Counted from the stretch's first letter, positions 40,903 through 50,522 are shown. The stretch: 64,000 bases of DNA from Pseudobutyrivibrio ruminis (GCA_015057315.1 SVER01000003.1:1-64000); one strand, 5' to 3'. Program-made: numbers and translations. Notes: generated by a model from the sequence alone, not told the origin.

Positions 40903-42282
40903 CTATTTTGCAAGTAGATGTTCGCCTACTAAATACACATCTCCGGCGCCCATAGTTATCAACAGGTCATTGTTCAAAAGATTTTTTTGTAAAAATTTTT
41001 CGCAGGCCTCAAAAGTGCCTAAATAATGGACTTCTGTTCCTAACTTTTCTATTCTGTCTGCAATGTCTTTTGCACTTACTCCATAGATATCTGGCTCACG
41101 GGCTGGATAAATATCTGCAAGCACAACTATATCTGCCACACTAAGAGCTTTAGCAAAATCATCTAAGAAGCTAAGTGTACGTGTGTATGTGTGTGACTGG
41201 AAGCAAACAATAAGTCTATCATGTGGATAGTTCTTGGCAGCAGCAAGGCTAGCCGCAATCTCTGTTGGGTGATGAGCATAATCATCAATAATAGTTGCAC
41301 CGTTATATGTACCCTTAAGCTCAAAACGTCTGTGAGCACCGCCAAATTTAGCAAGTCCTGTAAGTATATTCTCGTAGGAAATACCCATTTCTATAGATAG
41401 AGCAATAGCAGCAAGGGCATTTGAAACGTTGTGAATGCCTGGTACGTTAAGGGTTACCCTATCGTAGGATTTGCCGTTAAATACAGGAACAAAGCTTGCG
41501 CAGCCCTTTTCGTTATATGTAATATCTGTAGGATAGATATCAGCATCATTCTTAAGTGAATAAGTAATTACCTGACATTTAAGTCCTTCGGTAAAGTATT
41601 TAACATCATCAATTTCGTTATTGATAATTAAGATTCCGTCATCAGCTGTGTTACCAGCAAACTTCTTAAAGGAAGCACGATAGTTTTCAAGATTCTTGAA
41701 GAAATCAAGATGGTCAGCTTCAACATTAAGGATGATATTGTACTTAGGGAAGAATGAGTGGTATGAATTAGTGTACTCACAAGCCTCTGTAATGAAAACA
41801 TCACTGTCACCTACATGAACGTTGCTGTGGATAGCATCTAAAATGCCACCTACAGATATAGTAGGGTCGTCGGCTGTTTCAAGAAGTATCTGGCTAATCA
41901 TTGAAGTAGTGGTGGTCTTGCCATGGGTACCAGCTACAGCGATAGATCTTGCATAGTTTTCCATAATCTCACCTAAAAGTTCTGCTCTTGTAAGCATTGG
42001 CTTGCCGGAAGCCTTGGCTGCAGCAAACTCAGGGTTATCCTCATGGATTGCAGCAGTATAAACAATAAGGTCGATATCATCAGTGATATTAGCTGCTGAT
42101 TGTGGATAATTAATCTTTGCACCAAGAGCCTCAAGGTGTTTTGTTAAGTCTGACGAATCTCTGTCAGAACCGGAAATGGTGAATCCAGCCCCAAGCAAAA
42201 TCTCAGCAAGACCTGACATGCTGATGCCGCCAATTCCGATAAAATGTACATGAATCCTGTTGTTAAAATCGATTTTATACAT
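40903..42282 (-). CDS. murC: UDP-N-acetylmuramate--L-alanine ligase
   Basis: This 459-residue cytoplasmic ligase adds L-alanine to UDP-MurNAc, the first amino acid of the peptidoglycan stem. The N-terminal nucleotide motif FIGIGGISMSGLA (14-26) is typical of MurC, and the ATP loop GTHGKTTT (118-125) of Mur ligases follows. Further family marks are ACEYTNSYHSF and the YAHHPTE motif (DDYAHHPTEI) that binds substrate. Length is normal. AAGGA precedes the ATG. It is a minus-strand gene that reads toward the DnaA boxes and dnaD; no terminator is visible at its end, so readthrough into the primosome operon is possible. Confidence 0.95.
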   Translation of the reverse strand: MYKIDFNNRIHVHFIGIGGISMSGLAEILLGAGFTISGSDRDSSDLTKHLEALGAKINYPQSAANITDDIDLIVYTAAIHEDNPEFAAAKASGKPMLTRAELLGEIMENYARSIAVAGTHGKTTTTSMISQILLETADDPTISVGGILDAIHSNVHVGDSDVFITEACEYTNSYHSFFPKYNIILNVEADHLDFFKNLENYRASFKKFAGNTADDGILIINNEIDDVKYFTEGLKCQVITYSLKNDADIYPTDITYNEKGCASFVPVFNGKSYDRVTLNVPGIHNVSNALAAIALSIEMGISYENILTGLAKFGGAHRRFELKGTYNGATIIDDYAHHPTEIAASLAAAKNYPHDRLIVCFQSHTYTRTLSFLDDFAKALSVADIVVLADIYPAREPDIYGVSAKDIADRIEKLGTEVHYLGTFEACEKFLQKNLLNNDLLITMGAGDVYLVGEHLLAK

Positions 42283-42445
42283 AAATAATCCTTCTTTAAT
42301 AAATATCTAGTGAATTTTACAAAAAATTACCTATCTAACTCTAACCCCAAACGTGGATACATGCAAGATAAAATGAATATATTGTAGATTTTGCTGGTGA
42401 ATTGTCAAACAATTAACAATGGTTTGGTAAAAATTATTAATAATA

Positions 42446-42474
42446 TTGCAGTAAATAGTGGCATTTGCTATACT
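42446..42474 (+). promoter_or_regulatory. Promoter of the glgC-glgD-spoVG-pth operon
   Basis: TTGCAG (42446-42451) and TATACT (42469-42474) are 17 bases apart, and TG at 42466-42467 makes an extended -10. Transcription should start near 42481, leaving only a 15-base leader that is almost entirely ribosome site. Confidence 0.65.
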
Positions 42475-42495
42475 AATGTTACAAAGGGGAGTGCT

Positions 42496-43827
42496 ATGGG
42501 TTTTTTTGTAAGCACATCCTTGACTGACACCATGAGAAAGGCAGATGATAGGATGATTAGAAAAGAAATGATCGCAATGCTTCTCGCTGGCGGGCAGGGA
42601 AGCAGACTCGGAGTATTAACGTCCGATGTAGCAAAGCCAGCTGTTTCTTTTGGAGGAAAGTATCGTATTATCGATTTTCCTCTATCAAATTGTATCAATT
42701 CAGGCATTGATACAGTTGGTGTGCTAACTCAATATCAGCCATTAGTTCTTAATTCTCATATCGGAATTGGTATTCCTTGGGATTTGGACAGAAACAATGG
42801 CGGAGTTACCGTTCTTCCTCCTTATGAGAAGAGCGACACAAGTGAGTGGTATTCAGGCACAGCCAACGCTATTTTCCAAAACCTTAAGTACATGGAAAGC
42901 TACAATCCAGAGTATGTGCTTATCCTTTCAGGAGACCACATCTACAAGATGGATTATGAGGCCATGTTAGATTTTCATAAGGCTAAGGGGGCAGACGTAA
43001 CAATCGCTGTTATCCCGGTTCCTATTGAGGAAGCATCACGTTTTGGAGTTGTTATTGCTGATGACGAAAAGCGTATCAGCGAATTTGAGGAGAAGCCAGC
43101 AAATCCTCGAAGCAATCTTGCTTCAATGGGTATTTATATATTCAGCTGGAAAGTATTAAAGGAGTCATTGCTTGCACTTAAGGATCAAAGCAATTGCGAT
43201 TTTGGTAAGCATGTACTTCCATACCTCCATGAGAAGGGGGCACCAATGTATGCCTACGAATTCAACAGCTATTGGAAGGACGTAGGAACACTTGGATCAT
43301 ATTGGGAAGCCAATATGGAGCTTATTGATTTGATTCCAGAATTTAACTTATATGAAGAGTTTTGGAAAATATACACTAATCAAAATATCATCGAGCCACA
43401 GTTCATTGCTAGCACAGCAGTAGTTGAAAAGGCTATTGTGGGAGCGGGTGCACAGATTTATGGCGAGGTTTACAATTCGGTATTAGGTGCTGGTGTTGTG
43501 ATTGATGAAGGCACAGTAGTGAGAGATTCAATCATCATGGAAGGCGCTGTTATCGGTAAGAATTGCGTAGTAGATAAATCGATTATCGCAGAGAACACTG
43601 TTGTTGGTGAAGGAGCAAAGATAGGACAAGGCGAAGAGGCAGAAAGCAAGCTTAATGCAAGCATCTACTCATTTGGACTTGCTGTTATCGGAGAAAATTC
43701 AGTTATACCAGCAAATGTTACTATAGGCAAAAATACAGCTATCAAAGGCGAGACTAGCGAGGCCGATTATCCTGACGGACAGTTAGCTAGTGGCGGCTAC
43801 ATTATCAAGGCAGGTGATCGATTATGA
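42496..43827 (+). CDS. glgC: Glucose-1-phosphate adenylyltransferase
   Basis: This 443-residue enzyme makes ADP-glucose for glycogen. [14 protein letters not shown] and the [15 protein letters not shown] stretch form the nucleotide and sugar-phosphate site, [10 protein letters not shown] holds the catalytic aspartate, and EFEEKP the second sugar contact. The C-terminal third is a left-handed beta-helix ([20 protein letters not shown] type hexapeptides). ATG 42496 has AAAGGGGAG just upstream and is the first start possible after the promoter; it adds about 19 residues to the usual MIRKEMIAM beginning, so ATG 42553 is an alternative. The stop overlaps glgD by 4 bases. Confidence 0.92.
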   Translation: MGFFVSTSLTDTMRKADDRMIRKEMIAMLLAGGQGSRLGVLTSDVAKPAVSFGGKYRIIDFPLSNCINSGIDTVGVLTQYQPLVLNSHIGIGIPWDLDRNNGGVTVLPPYEKSDTSEWYSGTANAIFQNLKYMESYNPEYVLILSGDHIYKMDYEAMLDFHKAKGADVTIAVIPVPIEEASRFGVVIADDEKRISEFEEKPANPRSNLASMGIYIFSWKVLKESLLALKDQSNCDFGKHVLPYLHEKGAPMYAYEFNSYWKDVGTLGSYWEANMELIDLIPEFNLYEEFWKIYTNQNIIEPQFIASTAVVEKAIVGAGAQIYGEVYNSVLGAGVVIDEGTVVRDSIIMEGAVIGKNCVVDKSIIAENTVVGEGAKIGQGEEAESKLNASIYSFGLAVIGENSVIPANVTIGKNTAIKGETSEADYPDGQLASGGYIIKAGDRL

Positions 43828-44957
43828 AAGCATTAGGAATTATACTAGCAGGTGGAAACTCAAGCAGAATGCAACAGCTTACTGAAAAGCGTGCCATTGC
43901 CGCAATGCCAGTAGGTGGTAGCTACAGATGTATCGATTTTGTTCTTTCAAACATGACAAATTCGCACATTCAGACAGTAGCAGTACTTTCACAGTACAAC
44001 GCAAGATCTCTAAACGAGCATCTTAATTCATCAAAATGGTGGAACTTTGGTAGAAAGCAGGGAGGTCTCTTCCTATTTACACCAACAGTTACTACTAATA
44101 ATAGCTGGTGGTACAGAGGTACTGCCGATGCCATTTGGCAAAATATTGATTTTTTAAAGAAGAGACATGAGCCATATGTTATAATTGCGAGTGGTGATTG
44201 TGTTTACAAGCTGGATTTCAACAAGGTTCTTGATTACCACATTCAAAAGCAGGCTGATATCACAGTAGTATGTGCTAAGCTTCCTGAGGGAGACGACATC
44301 AACCGCTACGGTGTGGTAGAGATGGACAGAGACGGCAGAATCGTTGAGTTTGAAGAGAAGCCTATGGTTGCCAATTCAGACATTGTTTCGGCTGGTGTGT
44401 ATGTCATCAGAAGAAGAGCTCTTATCGATTTGCTGGAGGAATGCAATAGAGAGGGCAGATACAACTTTGTAACAGATATTCTCATTAGATATAAGAATAT
44501 GAAGAAGATTTACGGATACAAGATGGAAGGCTATTGGGCTAATCTTGCAGACGTAGATAGCTATTTCAAAGCTAATATGGACTTCCTTAGAAAGGATGTT
44601 AGAGATAGCTTCTTCCATACTGAGCCGGGTGTATATTCAAAGACTCACGACCTTCCACCTGCAAAGTTTAACACAGGTTCTAAGGTCACCAATTCACTTG
44701 TTGCTGGTGGTTGCATTATAAACAGCACAGTAGAGAATTCTGTACTATTTAAGAAGGCGTTTGTTGGAAACAATTCTGTTGTTAAGAACTGCGTCATTCT
44801 AAATGGAGCATACATTGGCGATAACGTGCATGTAGAAAATTGCATTGTAGAAAGCCATGAGACATTGCTTAGCGGATCAACATATATTGGGGAAAACGGT
44901 ATCCGCATTGTAACCGGTAACAAAAACAGATACGATATGCCAGTGGGGGAGGTATAA
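43824..44957 (+). CDS. glgD: GlgD, non-catalytic partner of glucose-1-phosphate adenylyltransferase
   Basis: This 377-residue paralogue of GlgC pairs with it in Firmicutes to raise activity. It keeps the nucleotidyltransferase fold and beta-helix but its phosphate loop is altered: [17 protein letters not shown] replaces the GGxGxRLxxLT of GlgC, and the sugar-phosphate region reads [13 protein letters not shown], so it is likely inactive alone. [10 protein letters not shown] corresponds to [10 protein letters not shown] with C for H. It overlaps glgC by ATGA and is followed by spoVG after 4 bases, so all are one operon. Confidence 0.92.
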   Translation: MKALGIILAGGNSSRMQQLTEKRAIAAMPVGGSYRCIDFVLSNMTNSHIQTVAVLSQYNARSLNEHLNSSKWWNFGRKQGGLFLFTPTVTTNNSWWYRGTADAIWQNIDFLKKRHEPYVIIASGDCVYKLDFNKVLDYHIQKQADITVVCAKLPEGDDINRYGVVEMDRDGRIVEFEEKPMVANSDIVSAGVYVIRRRALIDLLEECNREGRYNFVTDILIRYKNMKKIYGYKMEGYWANLADVDSYFKANMDFLRKDVRDSFFHTEPGVYSKTHDLPPAKFNTGSKVTNSLVAGGCIINSTVENSVLFKKAFVGNNSVVKNCVILNGAYIGDNVHVENCIVESHETLLSGSTYIGENGIRIVTGNKNRYDMPVGEV

Positions 44958-44961
44958 CAAA

Positions 44962-45222
44962 ATGCAAATTACAGACATTAGGATTCGCAAGATTGAAAAA
45001 GAAGGCAAGATGAAAGCAGTAGTCTCTGTCACAATTGACGAGGAGTTTGTAATTCACGACATCAAGATTATTGAAGGAGATAAGGGACTGTTTATAGCAA
45101 TGCCATCAAGACGTGGTTCTGAAGGCGGCTATAAGGATATTGCACATCCAATTCGCTCTACTACAAGAGAGCAGATGCAGACAATGATCCTTAATAAGTA
45201 TAAGGAAGAGTTCCCAGAGTAA
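44962..45222 (+). CDS. spoVG: SpoVG regulator
   Basis: This 86-residue protein matches SpoVG along its whole length: [11 protein letters not shown], the [14 protein letters not shown] strand pair and the PSRRG...YKDIAHPI motif before the C-terminal helix. SpoVG binds nucleic acid and affects septation, sporulation and envelope genes. Its place after glgCD and before pth is seen in several Lachnospiraceae, but whether it controls glycogen genes here is unknown. The previous stop is 4 bases upstream; the ribosome site GGGGGAGG lies in the end of glgD. Confidence 0.95.
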   Translation: MQITDIRIRKIEKEGKMKAVVSVTIDEEFVIHDIKIIEGDKGLFIAMPSRRGSEGGYKDIAHPIRSTTREQMQTMILNKYKEEFPE

Positions 45223-45227
45223 GATTT

Positions 45228-45803
45228 ATGTATTTAATAGTAGGTTTAGGCAATCCAGAAAGAAAGTATGAAGGAACCAGACATAACGTAGGGTTCGAGG
45301 CAATCGACACCTTGGCAAAGCATTTTTCCATTGATATTAATCAAAGAGAGCAAAAAGGCATTGTTGGAAAGGGTATGATAAACGGCCATAAGGTAATTTT
45401 GGCAAAGCCTATGACCTATATGAACCTTAGTGGTGAATGCGTACAGCCACTTGTAGATTATTACCAGGTTGATCCTGAGACAGAGCTAGTAGTCATTTCC
45501 GACGATGTATCTCTATCAACAGGCAACATTAGAGTAAGAAAGAAGGGCTCTGCCGGTGGACATAATGGATTAAAGAACATTATAGCCCGCCTGGATTCAA
45601 ACGTATTTCCTCGCATTCGCGTTGGCGTAGGTGAGTGTGAAAACGGTGACATGGTAGCCCACGTGCTTGGCAGATATAGTGCCGAGGACCGCGAGAAGGT
45701 GGATGCATCATTTGACAAGGTTATCGGAGCAGTAGAATTGTTTTTAGAAGGTGACATTGATGCTGCAATGAATAAATACAACGTAAAAGAAAAGATTGAC
45801 TAA
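45228..45803 (+). CDS. pth: Peptidyl-tRNA hydrolase
   Basis: This 191-residue enzyme frees tRNA from stalled peptidyl-tRNA. The N-terminal GLGNPERKYEGTRHNVGF contains the asparagine and histidine (H19) of the active site, KPMTYMNLSG contributes further contacts, and VISDDVSL has the catalytic aspartate. GSAGGHNGLKNI is the tRNA-binding loop. Length is normal. It starts 5 bases after spoVG and ends the operon at a hairpin. In many Firmicutes pth directly precedes mfd; here mfd lies 8 kb downstream in the same direction with the pilus-like genes between them. Confidence 0.96.
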   Translation: MYLIVGLGNPERKYEGTRHNVGFEAIDTLAKHFSIDINQREQKGIVGKGMINGHKVILAKPMTYMNLSGECVQPLVDYYQVDPETELVVISDDVSLSTGNIRVRKKGSAGGHNGLKNIIARLDSNVFPRIRVGVGECENGDMVAHVLGRYSAEDREKVDASFDKVIGAVELFLEGDIDAAMNKYNVKEKID

Positions 45804-45810
45804 AGGATTG

Positions 45811-45846
45811 GCCTGCATATTTTGTTATGCAGGCTATCTTTATTTT
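45811..45846 (+). terminator. Terminator after pth
   Basis: A perfect 9-bp stem GCCTGCATA/TATGCAGGC (45811-45819 with 45826-45834) with a 6-base loop is followed by TATCTTTATTTT, an interrupted T tract, so termination may be partial. Confidence 0.75.
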
Positions 45847-45850
45847 GTTA

Positions 45851-45879
45851 TTTACAATAACGGTTTATTATTCTATACT
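45851..45879 (+). promoter_or_regulatory. Promoter of the BTAD-pilus-like-sulP-mfd run
   Basis: TTTACA (45851-45856) and TATACT (45874-45879) each match consensus at five of six positions and are 17 bases apart. The leader to the first start codon is about 55 bases. Confidence 0.68.
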
Positions 45880-45940
45880 TAAAAATATAATGATATTGCA
45901 CTATATTATATAAAATAATTAATAAAGAAAAGGGAGCGAC

Positions 45941-47188
45941 ATGTACGAACCAAATGTAATTTTTAATGTCAATTTTTTAGGAACGGTAGACATTTCATGT
46001 GAAGGCACACCAATTGTGTTGGAGCGAAATAACACCACCAAGGTTAATCAGCTATTTCAGATGCTTTTATATTATCAAAATGGAATAGCCAGGGATCAGG
46101 TTATCTATAATCTGTTCCACAACGAGGACATCGCAGATGAATCAAACAGTCTTAGAGCCATTGTATTCAGACTTAGAAAGGCTCTTCTTAGCCTGGGCAT
46201 TCCTGATGAGGATTATGTCTATATCAAGAGGGGAACTTACAGAATCAATCCTAATGTAAAGATTGAGTGCGATGCTGTGCAGTTCGAGGAGCTAGCAAAG
46301 AAGGCTCTTAGCTCAGAGGATGTTAGTGAACAGCAGAAGCTTTTAGAGCAGGCTATTGAGCTTTATAATGGTGATTTCTTGCCAACACTTAGCGGATATG
46401 AGTGGGTAGTTACCACACAGGTTAGATTAAAGAAGCTTTTTGACAGATGCTTGAATCAGCTTCTTGAGATGTACAAGGTGCAGAAGGATTATTCATCTAT
46501 GTACAATATCAGCCATAAGGCTAACAAGATTTATCCTTATGATGGATGGCAGACATTCGAAATGGAGGCCCTTATTGAAGAGGGTAACACAAAGGATGCC
46601 CTTAAGCTTTATGAGGATACCGAGACTCTCATGTTTGAGGAGCTTGGTGTATCAGTGTCTTCTAGCATGACAAAGCAGCTTGATAAGCTTGGTGAGCAGG
46701 TTAAGAATAACACTGATATGATTAGCGAGGTCAAGAGAAATCTTGATACATCAAAGGAAGATATTGAGGGTGCATTCTATTGTACATATCCTGTATTTGT
46801 AGAAAGCTATAGATATATTAAGAGAGTTATCCGCCGTTCAGGACAGGCTGCATGGCTTATGCTTTGCACTATTACAGATGGTAAGGGCTTTGCTCTTAAC
46901 GAATCAGATAGATTAGACACACTTGCTGATGAGCTTTCAGAGGCTATTCGTACATCTGCTAGAGGTGGCGATATGTACGCAAGATACTCTAACAATCAGT
47001 TTGTTGTATTACTTCTTGATATCACACAGGAAGATTGCGTTTTAGTACAGTCAAGAATTAACGAAAATCTCAGCAAGGAATCTAGAAAGCGCTACATTAA
47101 ATATCATTTGGCGCCTGTTAATCTTGCAAGTGCAGGTACTGATAATGACACCGATGAGTTACAGGATATTGTAAGAGGTGAAGAATAA
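45941..47188 (+). CDS. BTAD/SARP-type regulator fused to a degenerate GGDEF domain
   Basis: This 415-residue protein starts with a winged-helix DNA-binding domain of the OmpR/SARP type (about 10-105, ending in RGTYRINP) and a BTAD helical-repeat domain (about 110-255). The last part (about 285-400) resembles a diguanylate cyclase fold: LSEAIRTSARGGDMYARYSNNQFVVLL lines up with the usual LxxxIRxxDxxxRxGGDEFxxLL region, but the catalytic GGDEF is SNNQF (350-354). It should therefore not make c-di-GMP; it may sense a nucleotide or only form contacts. It heads the run that includes the pilus-like genes, so it is a candidate regulator of them. AAGGGAG precedes the start. Confidence 0.8.
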   Translation: MYEPNVIFNVNFLGTVDISCEGTPIVLERNNTTKVNQLFQMLLYYQNGIARDQVIYNLFHNEDIADESNSLRAIVFRLRKALLSLGIPDEDYVYIKRGTYRINPNVKIECDAVQFEELAKKALSSEDVSEQQKLLEQAIELYNGDFLPTLSGYEWVVTTQVRLKKLFDRCLNQLLEMYKVQKDYSSMYNISHKANKIYPYDGWQTFEMEALIEEGNTKDALKLYEDTETLMFEELGVSVSSSMTKQLDKLGEQVKNNTDMISEVKRNLDTSKEDIEGAFYCTYPVFVESYRYIKRVIRRSGQAAWLMLCTITDGKGFALNESDRLDTLADELSEAIRTSARGGDMYARYSNNQFVVLLLDITQEDCVLVQSRINENLSKESRKRYIKYHLAPVNLASAGTDNDTDELQDIVRGEE

Positions 47189-47607
47189 TGGCAATTTCAG
47201 ATAGAATGTTAAGAATGCATAATTGCGTGGGTATCACCCTTAAAAACGATGGTTTTAAAGGTGAATTGTACACTTGCTTCGAGAATGAGCCTAGAACATT
47301 TAATGATGTATATGGGTTTTTCAATATAGTAAATGCATTTTTGGATGCGCTGGAATTTCCGGCACAGAAGATTAAATATAGAGCCTTTAAAAAGACTCTT
47401 CCTACTATGGAGCTTGTGGATATCGACCCAAATGAGAAGCTTTTCGATACTGAAAAGCTTTTAGAGCTATGCAAGCGCAAGGCTTATATCATTATGGTGA
47501 CAGCCAGAGATAACGCTACATGGCAGGGAATGGTTTACAGTAAATCAGAAGATAAGGAATACAGCTTTAATAGCGAAGTTGAGTTAATTAGAATATTAAA
47601 CAAATAA
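47188..47607 (+). CDS. Conserved-looking hypothetical protein downstream of the BTAD regulator
   Basis: I do not recognise this 139-residue protein. It has no signal peptide or membrane segment and so should be cytoplasmic. It has a mixed alpha/beta pattern, with a hydrophobic helix around FNIVNAFLDALEF and ending with SEVELIRIL. It starts inside the stop codon of the regulator gene (TAATG), so the two are translated together and may act together. The text YIIMVTARDNATWQGMVYS (98-116) reads like a strand-turn-strand core common to small ligand-binding proteins, but no function is claimed. Confidence 0.75.
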   Translation: MAISDRMLRMHNCVGITLKNDGFKGELYTCFENEPRTFNDVYGFFNIVNAFLDALEFPAQKIKYRAFKKTLPTMELVDIDPNEKLFDTEKLLELCKRKAYIIMVTARDNATWQGMVYSKSEDKEYSFNSEVELIRILNK

Positions 47608-47634
47608 TAAACGGGCAGTGAGTGGAGGAAGCAA

Positions 47635-48597
47635 ATGGGAAGGTTTAGATATTTGCTTTCACTGATTGTTCTGAGTCTTAGTGTAACTTCTTGTGGTGAC
47701 CAACAGCCGGCTTATAGTGAAACAGCTTCTGTATCGGAGAGCAGTTCATCTGCGGCAATGGCCAAAGAATTAGGCGGTAAACGGGATAATTCCATCCATG
47801 TGCTTACCCCAGAAGCTAGCGGAGTGAATGTATATTCCAATGCTGATGCGGCTATCGATGCCAGCAATGCCACCGATGGCTATGTTATGGTCAAATACAC
47901 AGGAGATGCAGCTAAGGTAAGAATGCTTATAGAGACGCCAGCAGGAAACACCTACAACTATCTGATGGCTTTGGATGGCAATTATGATGTTTATCCACTA
48001 TCAGAGGGAAGCGGAACCTACAAAATCGGCGTATATGAGAACCTACATGATGACCAGTATGCAACAGCATTTACTCAGTCAGTGAACGTAACCCTAAAAG
48101 ATGAATATAGTATGTTCCTGTATCCAAATGCGTATGTGGATTTTAATGCTAATTCCAATGCGGTTAAGAAGGGGCAGGAGCTTGCAGCAGGCGCTAACAC
48201 TGATATAGAGGTGGTGCAAAATGTCTATCACTACATTACCAAGAATGTAACCTATGATTACGACAAGGCCGAAACAGTGCAATCAGGCTACATTCCAACG
48301 GTGGATGAAACCTTAGCCACAGGCAAGGGAATCTGCTTTGACTATGCGTCACTGATGGGGGCAATGCTTAGAAGCCAGGGTATACCAACCAGGCTTGAGA
48401 TAGGCTACGCTGGCACAGAATATCATGCGTGGATATCGGTTTACACCAAGGAAACAGGCTGGATTGATAAAATAATTCAGTTTGACGGCAAGAATTGGAT
48501 TCTTATGGATCCAACACTTGGTTCTTACGCAAGTAACAGCACAGTTAAGAAATATAGGGAAGATGATACGTACTATCAACTGAAATATAAATATTAA
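47635..48597 (+). CDS. Transglutaminase-like lipoprotein
   Basis: This 320-residue protein has a lipoprotein signal peptide with lipobox VTSC (lipidated C20), then a short Ser/Ala-rich linker. A beta domain occupies about 45-160 and a transglutaminase-like domain about 175-310. The Cys-His-Asp triad is complete: C234 in GICFDYASLMGAMLR, H264 in EYHAWISV and D292 in LMDPT. Such bacterial domains act as peptidases or cross-linkers of proteins. It is anchored on the outer face of the membrane, and its position 10 bases before the GspF-like gene suggests it may process or cross-link a product of the pilus-like system. GGAGG precedes the start. Confidence 0.88.
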   Translation: MGRFRYLLSLIVLSLSVTSCGDQQPAYSETASVSESSSSAAMAKELGGKRDNSIHVLTPEASGVNVYSNADAAIDASNATDGYVMVKYTGDAAKVRMLIETPAGNTYNYLMALDGNYDVYPLSEGSGTYKIGVYENLHDDQYATAFTQSVNVTLKDEYSMFLYPNAYVDFNANSNAVKKGQELAAGANTDIEVVQNVYHYITKNVTYDYDKAETVQSGYIPTVDETLATGKGICFDYASLMGAMLRSQGIPTRLEIGYAGTEYHAWISVYTKETGWIDKIIQFDGKNWILMDPTLGSYASNSTVKKYREDDTYYQLKYKY

Positions 48598-48607
48598 GGG
48601 TGTTATT

Positions 48608-49660
48608 ATGGGTGAAAATTCAAAAAAGAGGTTAACTTCAGAGGAGTTATATGCATTCTCAGATGAGATGGGAATGATGATTAGCAGCGGTGTTTCTTCA
48701 ATACAGGCCATCACAATGATGTTGGATGAATCGGAAGGCGGCGAAGAAAAGGCGCTTTTAACTGACATGGAAAAGGTGGTTGGGGAGACTGGCTCCCTAT
48801 CAAGGGCTATTGAGGAATCAGGCGTATTTCCTGATTATTTTGTGGAGATGGCCAAGATGGGTGAGACCACAGGTAAAATGGATTCAGTGCTAACTAATCT
48901 GGCTGCCCATTATTCAAGGGAAATGGCTATTAGCAGTGCCATCAGAAGTGCAGTTACCTATCCTCTTATGATGGTTGCCATGATGCTTGTAATTATCATA
49001 GTGCTTGTGACAGAGATAATGCCAGTGTTTAATAGGGTGTTCAAACAATTAGGCGGCACCATGGATGGGCTTTCAGCAGGCTTTTTGGCAGTTGGTACAT
49101 TTATGAAGGCACATGGAGTGATATTACTTCTTATATTGCTTGCGATAGTTATATATCTAATTGTTCTTAATAAGAGCAGATGGGGCAGGGCAAGAAGAAA
49201 TAATCTTCTTTATAAGAGCCGCAGGTTCAAATCAATTCATTCTAAGATTGCCACAAGCCGTTTTGCATCTGCAATGGCAATGACCCTTTCAAGTGGAATG
49301 GATGTAATGCAGGCACTTGATGTTAGCGGCAGGATTGTAGATGCCCCTGATTTTGAGAAAAAGGTAGAAAAGTGCAAGGATTCCTTTGCAGAATCTATGG
49401 ATATAGGAAAGGCATTTTCACTTTCTGGTATATTTGGTGGTCTTTACGGAAGAATGGCTATCCTTGGAGCCAAGACAGGTAACATGGAGAACGTTCTTGA
49501 AAAGGTGGCTACCACATATCAGGAGGAGGCTGACGAGGAAATCAACGATTTGATTGCTGTAGTGGAGCCTACACTTGTTATTATTCTTTCGGTAATTGTA
49601 GGTATCATACTGTTATCAGTAATGCTACCACTTCTTAATATAATGTCGGGGATGATTTAA
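48608..49660 (+). CDS. GspF/PilC-like inner-membrane platform protein
   Basis: This 350-residue protein has two GspF (T2SSF) domains, each a cytoplasmic helical bundle followed by membrane helices. The first starts with FSDEMGMMISSGVSSIQAI and contains MAKMGETTGKMDSVL; the second has FASAMAMTLSSGMDVMQAL and MAILGAKTGNMENVL, the repeated 'GExxGxLxxxL' mark. Membrane segments are near 118-140, 165-187 and 322-348. In type II secretion and type IV pili this protein is the platform that couples ATPase motion to pilin assembly. It is followed after one base by the first small single-helix protein. Confidence 0.92.
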   Translation: MGENSKKRLTSEELYAFSDEMGMMISSGVSSIQAITMMLDESEGGEEKALLTDMEKVVGETGSLSRAIEESGVFPDYFVEMAKMGETTGKMDSVLTNLAAHYSREMAISSAIRSAVTYPLMMVAMMLVIIIVLVTEIMPVFNRVFKQLGGTMDGLSAGFLAVGTFMKAHGVILLLILLAIVIYLIVLNKSRWGRARRNNLLYKSRRFKSIHSKIATSRFASAMAMTLSSGMDVMQALDVSGRIVDAPDFEKKVEKCKDSFAESMDIGKAFSLSGIFGGLYGRMAILGAKTGNMENVLEKVATTYQEEADEEINDLIAVVEPTLVIILSVIVGIILLSVMLPLLNIMSGMI

Positions 49661-49661
49661 T

Positions 49662-50012
49662 ATGGCAAAAACCAGATTTGGAAGCCTTGATGGCATTCAT
49701 CAAATCAAAAAGAAGAACGCAGCAGAGACTACGATTATCTCTGCAGTATTGTTCATTCTCATATTTGTGGTATTTTTGTTTGCTGTATCAAAGGCATCTG
49801 AGGGCTCTAAGCACGAACAAAGGCAAAGTCTGACGGATGCAATAGATAGGGCTATAATTCAGTGCTATGTAACAGAGGGAAGATACCCTGAAAGCTTTGA
49901 TTATCTGCAAAAGAACTATGGCATTATTTATGATGATGAAGAGTTTAGGGTAGATTACGTAATCTACGGAAGCAATATGCGTCCAGAGGTTACTATAATC
50001 AGTCTTAAGTAG
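49662..50012 (+). CDS. Small single-membrane-helix protein, pseudopilin-like 1
   Basis: This 116-residue protein has a basic N-terminus, one hydrophobic helix (about 24-43) and a soluble domain of about 70 residues. The soluble part, AIDRAIIQCYVTEGRYPESFDYLQKNYG, resembles the start of pseudopilin globular domains, in which a helix is followed by a 'GxYPxxLxxL' turn. There is no prepilin cleavage motif (G before F, E at +5). Its position right after the GspF-like gene supports a minor-pilin-like role, but no known family name can be given. Confidence 0.72.
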   Translation: MAKTRFGSLDGIHQIKKKNAAETTIISAVLFILIFVVFLFAVSKASEGSKHEQRQSLTDAIDRAIIQCYVTEGRYPESFDYLQKNYGIIYDDEEFRVDYVIYGSNMRPEVTIISLK

Positions 50013-50030
50013 CATGAGAAAGGAGCAGCT

Positions 50031-50522
50031 TTGAAGAAGGGGCAGCTTAGAAAACATAATATAGATATCATGTTTTTGATGGTATTGTTCTTGATATTCA
50101 CTTTTTCTGCAGTGAGTGTTCTTTTGATGGCTGTAAATTCATATAGATCGGTAGTGTATGCCAACGAGGCAAATGCCAACGCCCGTATTGCCACATCATA
50201 TATCAGAGAGCAGGTAAGGCAGCACGATGAGGCAGGTGAGGTTTCACTTTCAAAGCTTGATGGCGTAGATTGTATCAAAATGTCAGAGGGTGATGGGGTA
50301 AGCCTTTATATATATGAATATAATGGATTTCTCATGGAGCTTGAAGCAAAGGATACAGCTGGTGCGACAGCTGATTTTGGCAGTAAGATTCTTCAGATAA
50401 ATAGCTTAGATTTAACGGAAGATAATGGCATCATAAACGCAGTGATTACAGATACTAAGGGTGAATCTTTAGATGTTTTAATCGGTGTTAAGTCGACGGA
50501 GGTGGAATCAGATGAAAATTAG
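50031..50522 (+). CDS. DUF4860-type pseudopilin-like protein 2
   Basis: This 163-residue protein has a short basic N-terminus, one membrane helix (about 9-31, MFLMVLFLIFTFSAVSVLLM) and an extracellular beta-rich domain. The pattern 'RKHNIDIMFLMVLFLIF...YRSVV...ATSYIREQVRQHD' matches what I know of DUF4860 proteins, which occur in clostridial pilus-like operons. It looks like a GspI/GspJ-type minor pseudopilin without a prepilin peptidase site. The start is TTG at 50031, 5 bases after AAGGAG; no ATG is close. Its 3' end overlaps the next gene. Confidence 0.75.
   Translation: MKKGQLRKHNIDIMFLMVLFLIFTFSAVSVLLMAVNSYRSVVYANEANANARIATSYIREQVRQHDEAGEVSLSKLDGVDCIKMSEGDGVSLYIYEYNGFLMELEAKDTAGATADFGSKILQINSLDLTEDNGIINAVITDTKGESLDVLIGVKSTEVESDEN

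Noticed and set aside
42391-42495. A longer start for glgC
   Set aside because: It begins upstream of the promoter's -10 box at 42469-42474, so it would not be on the transcript.
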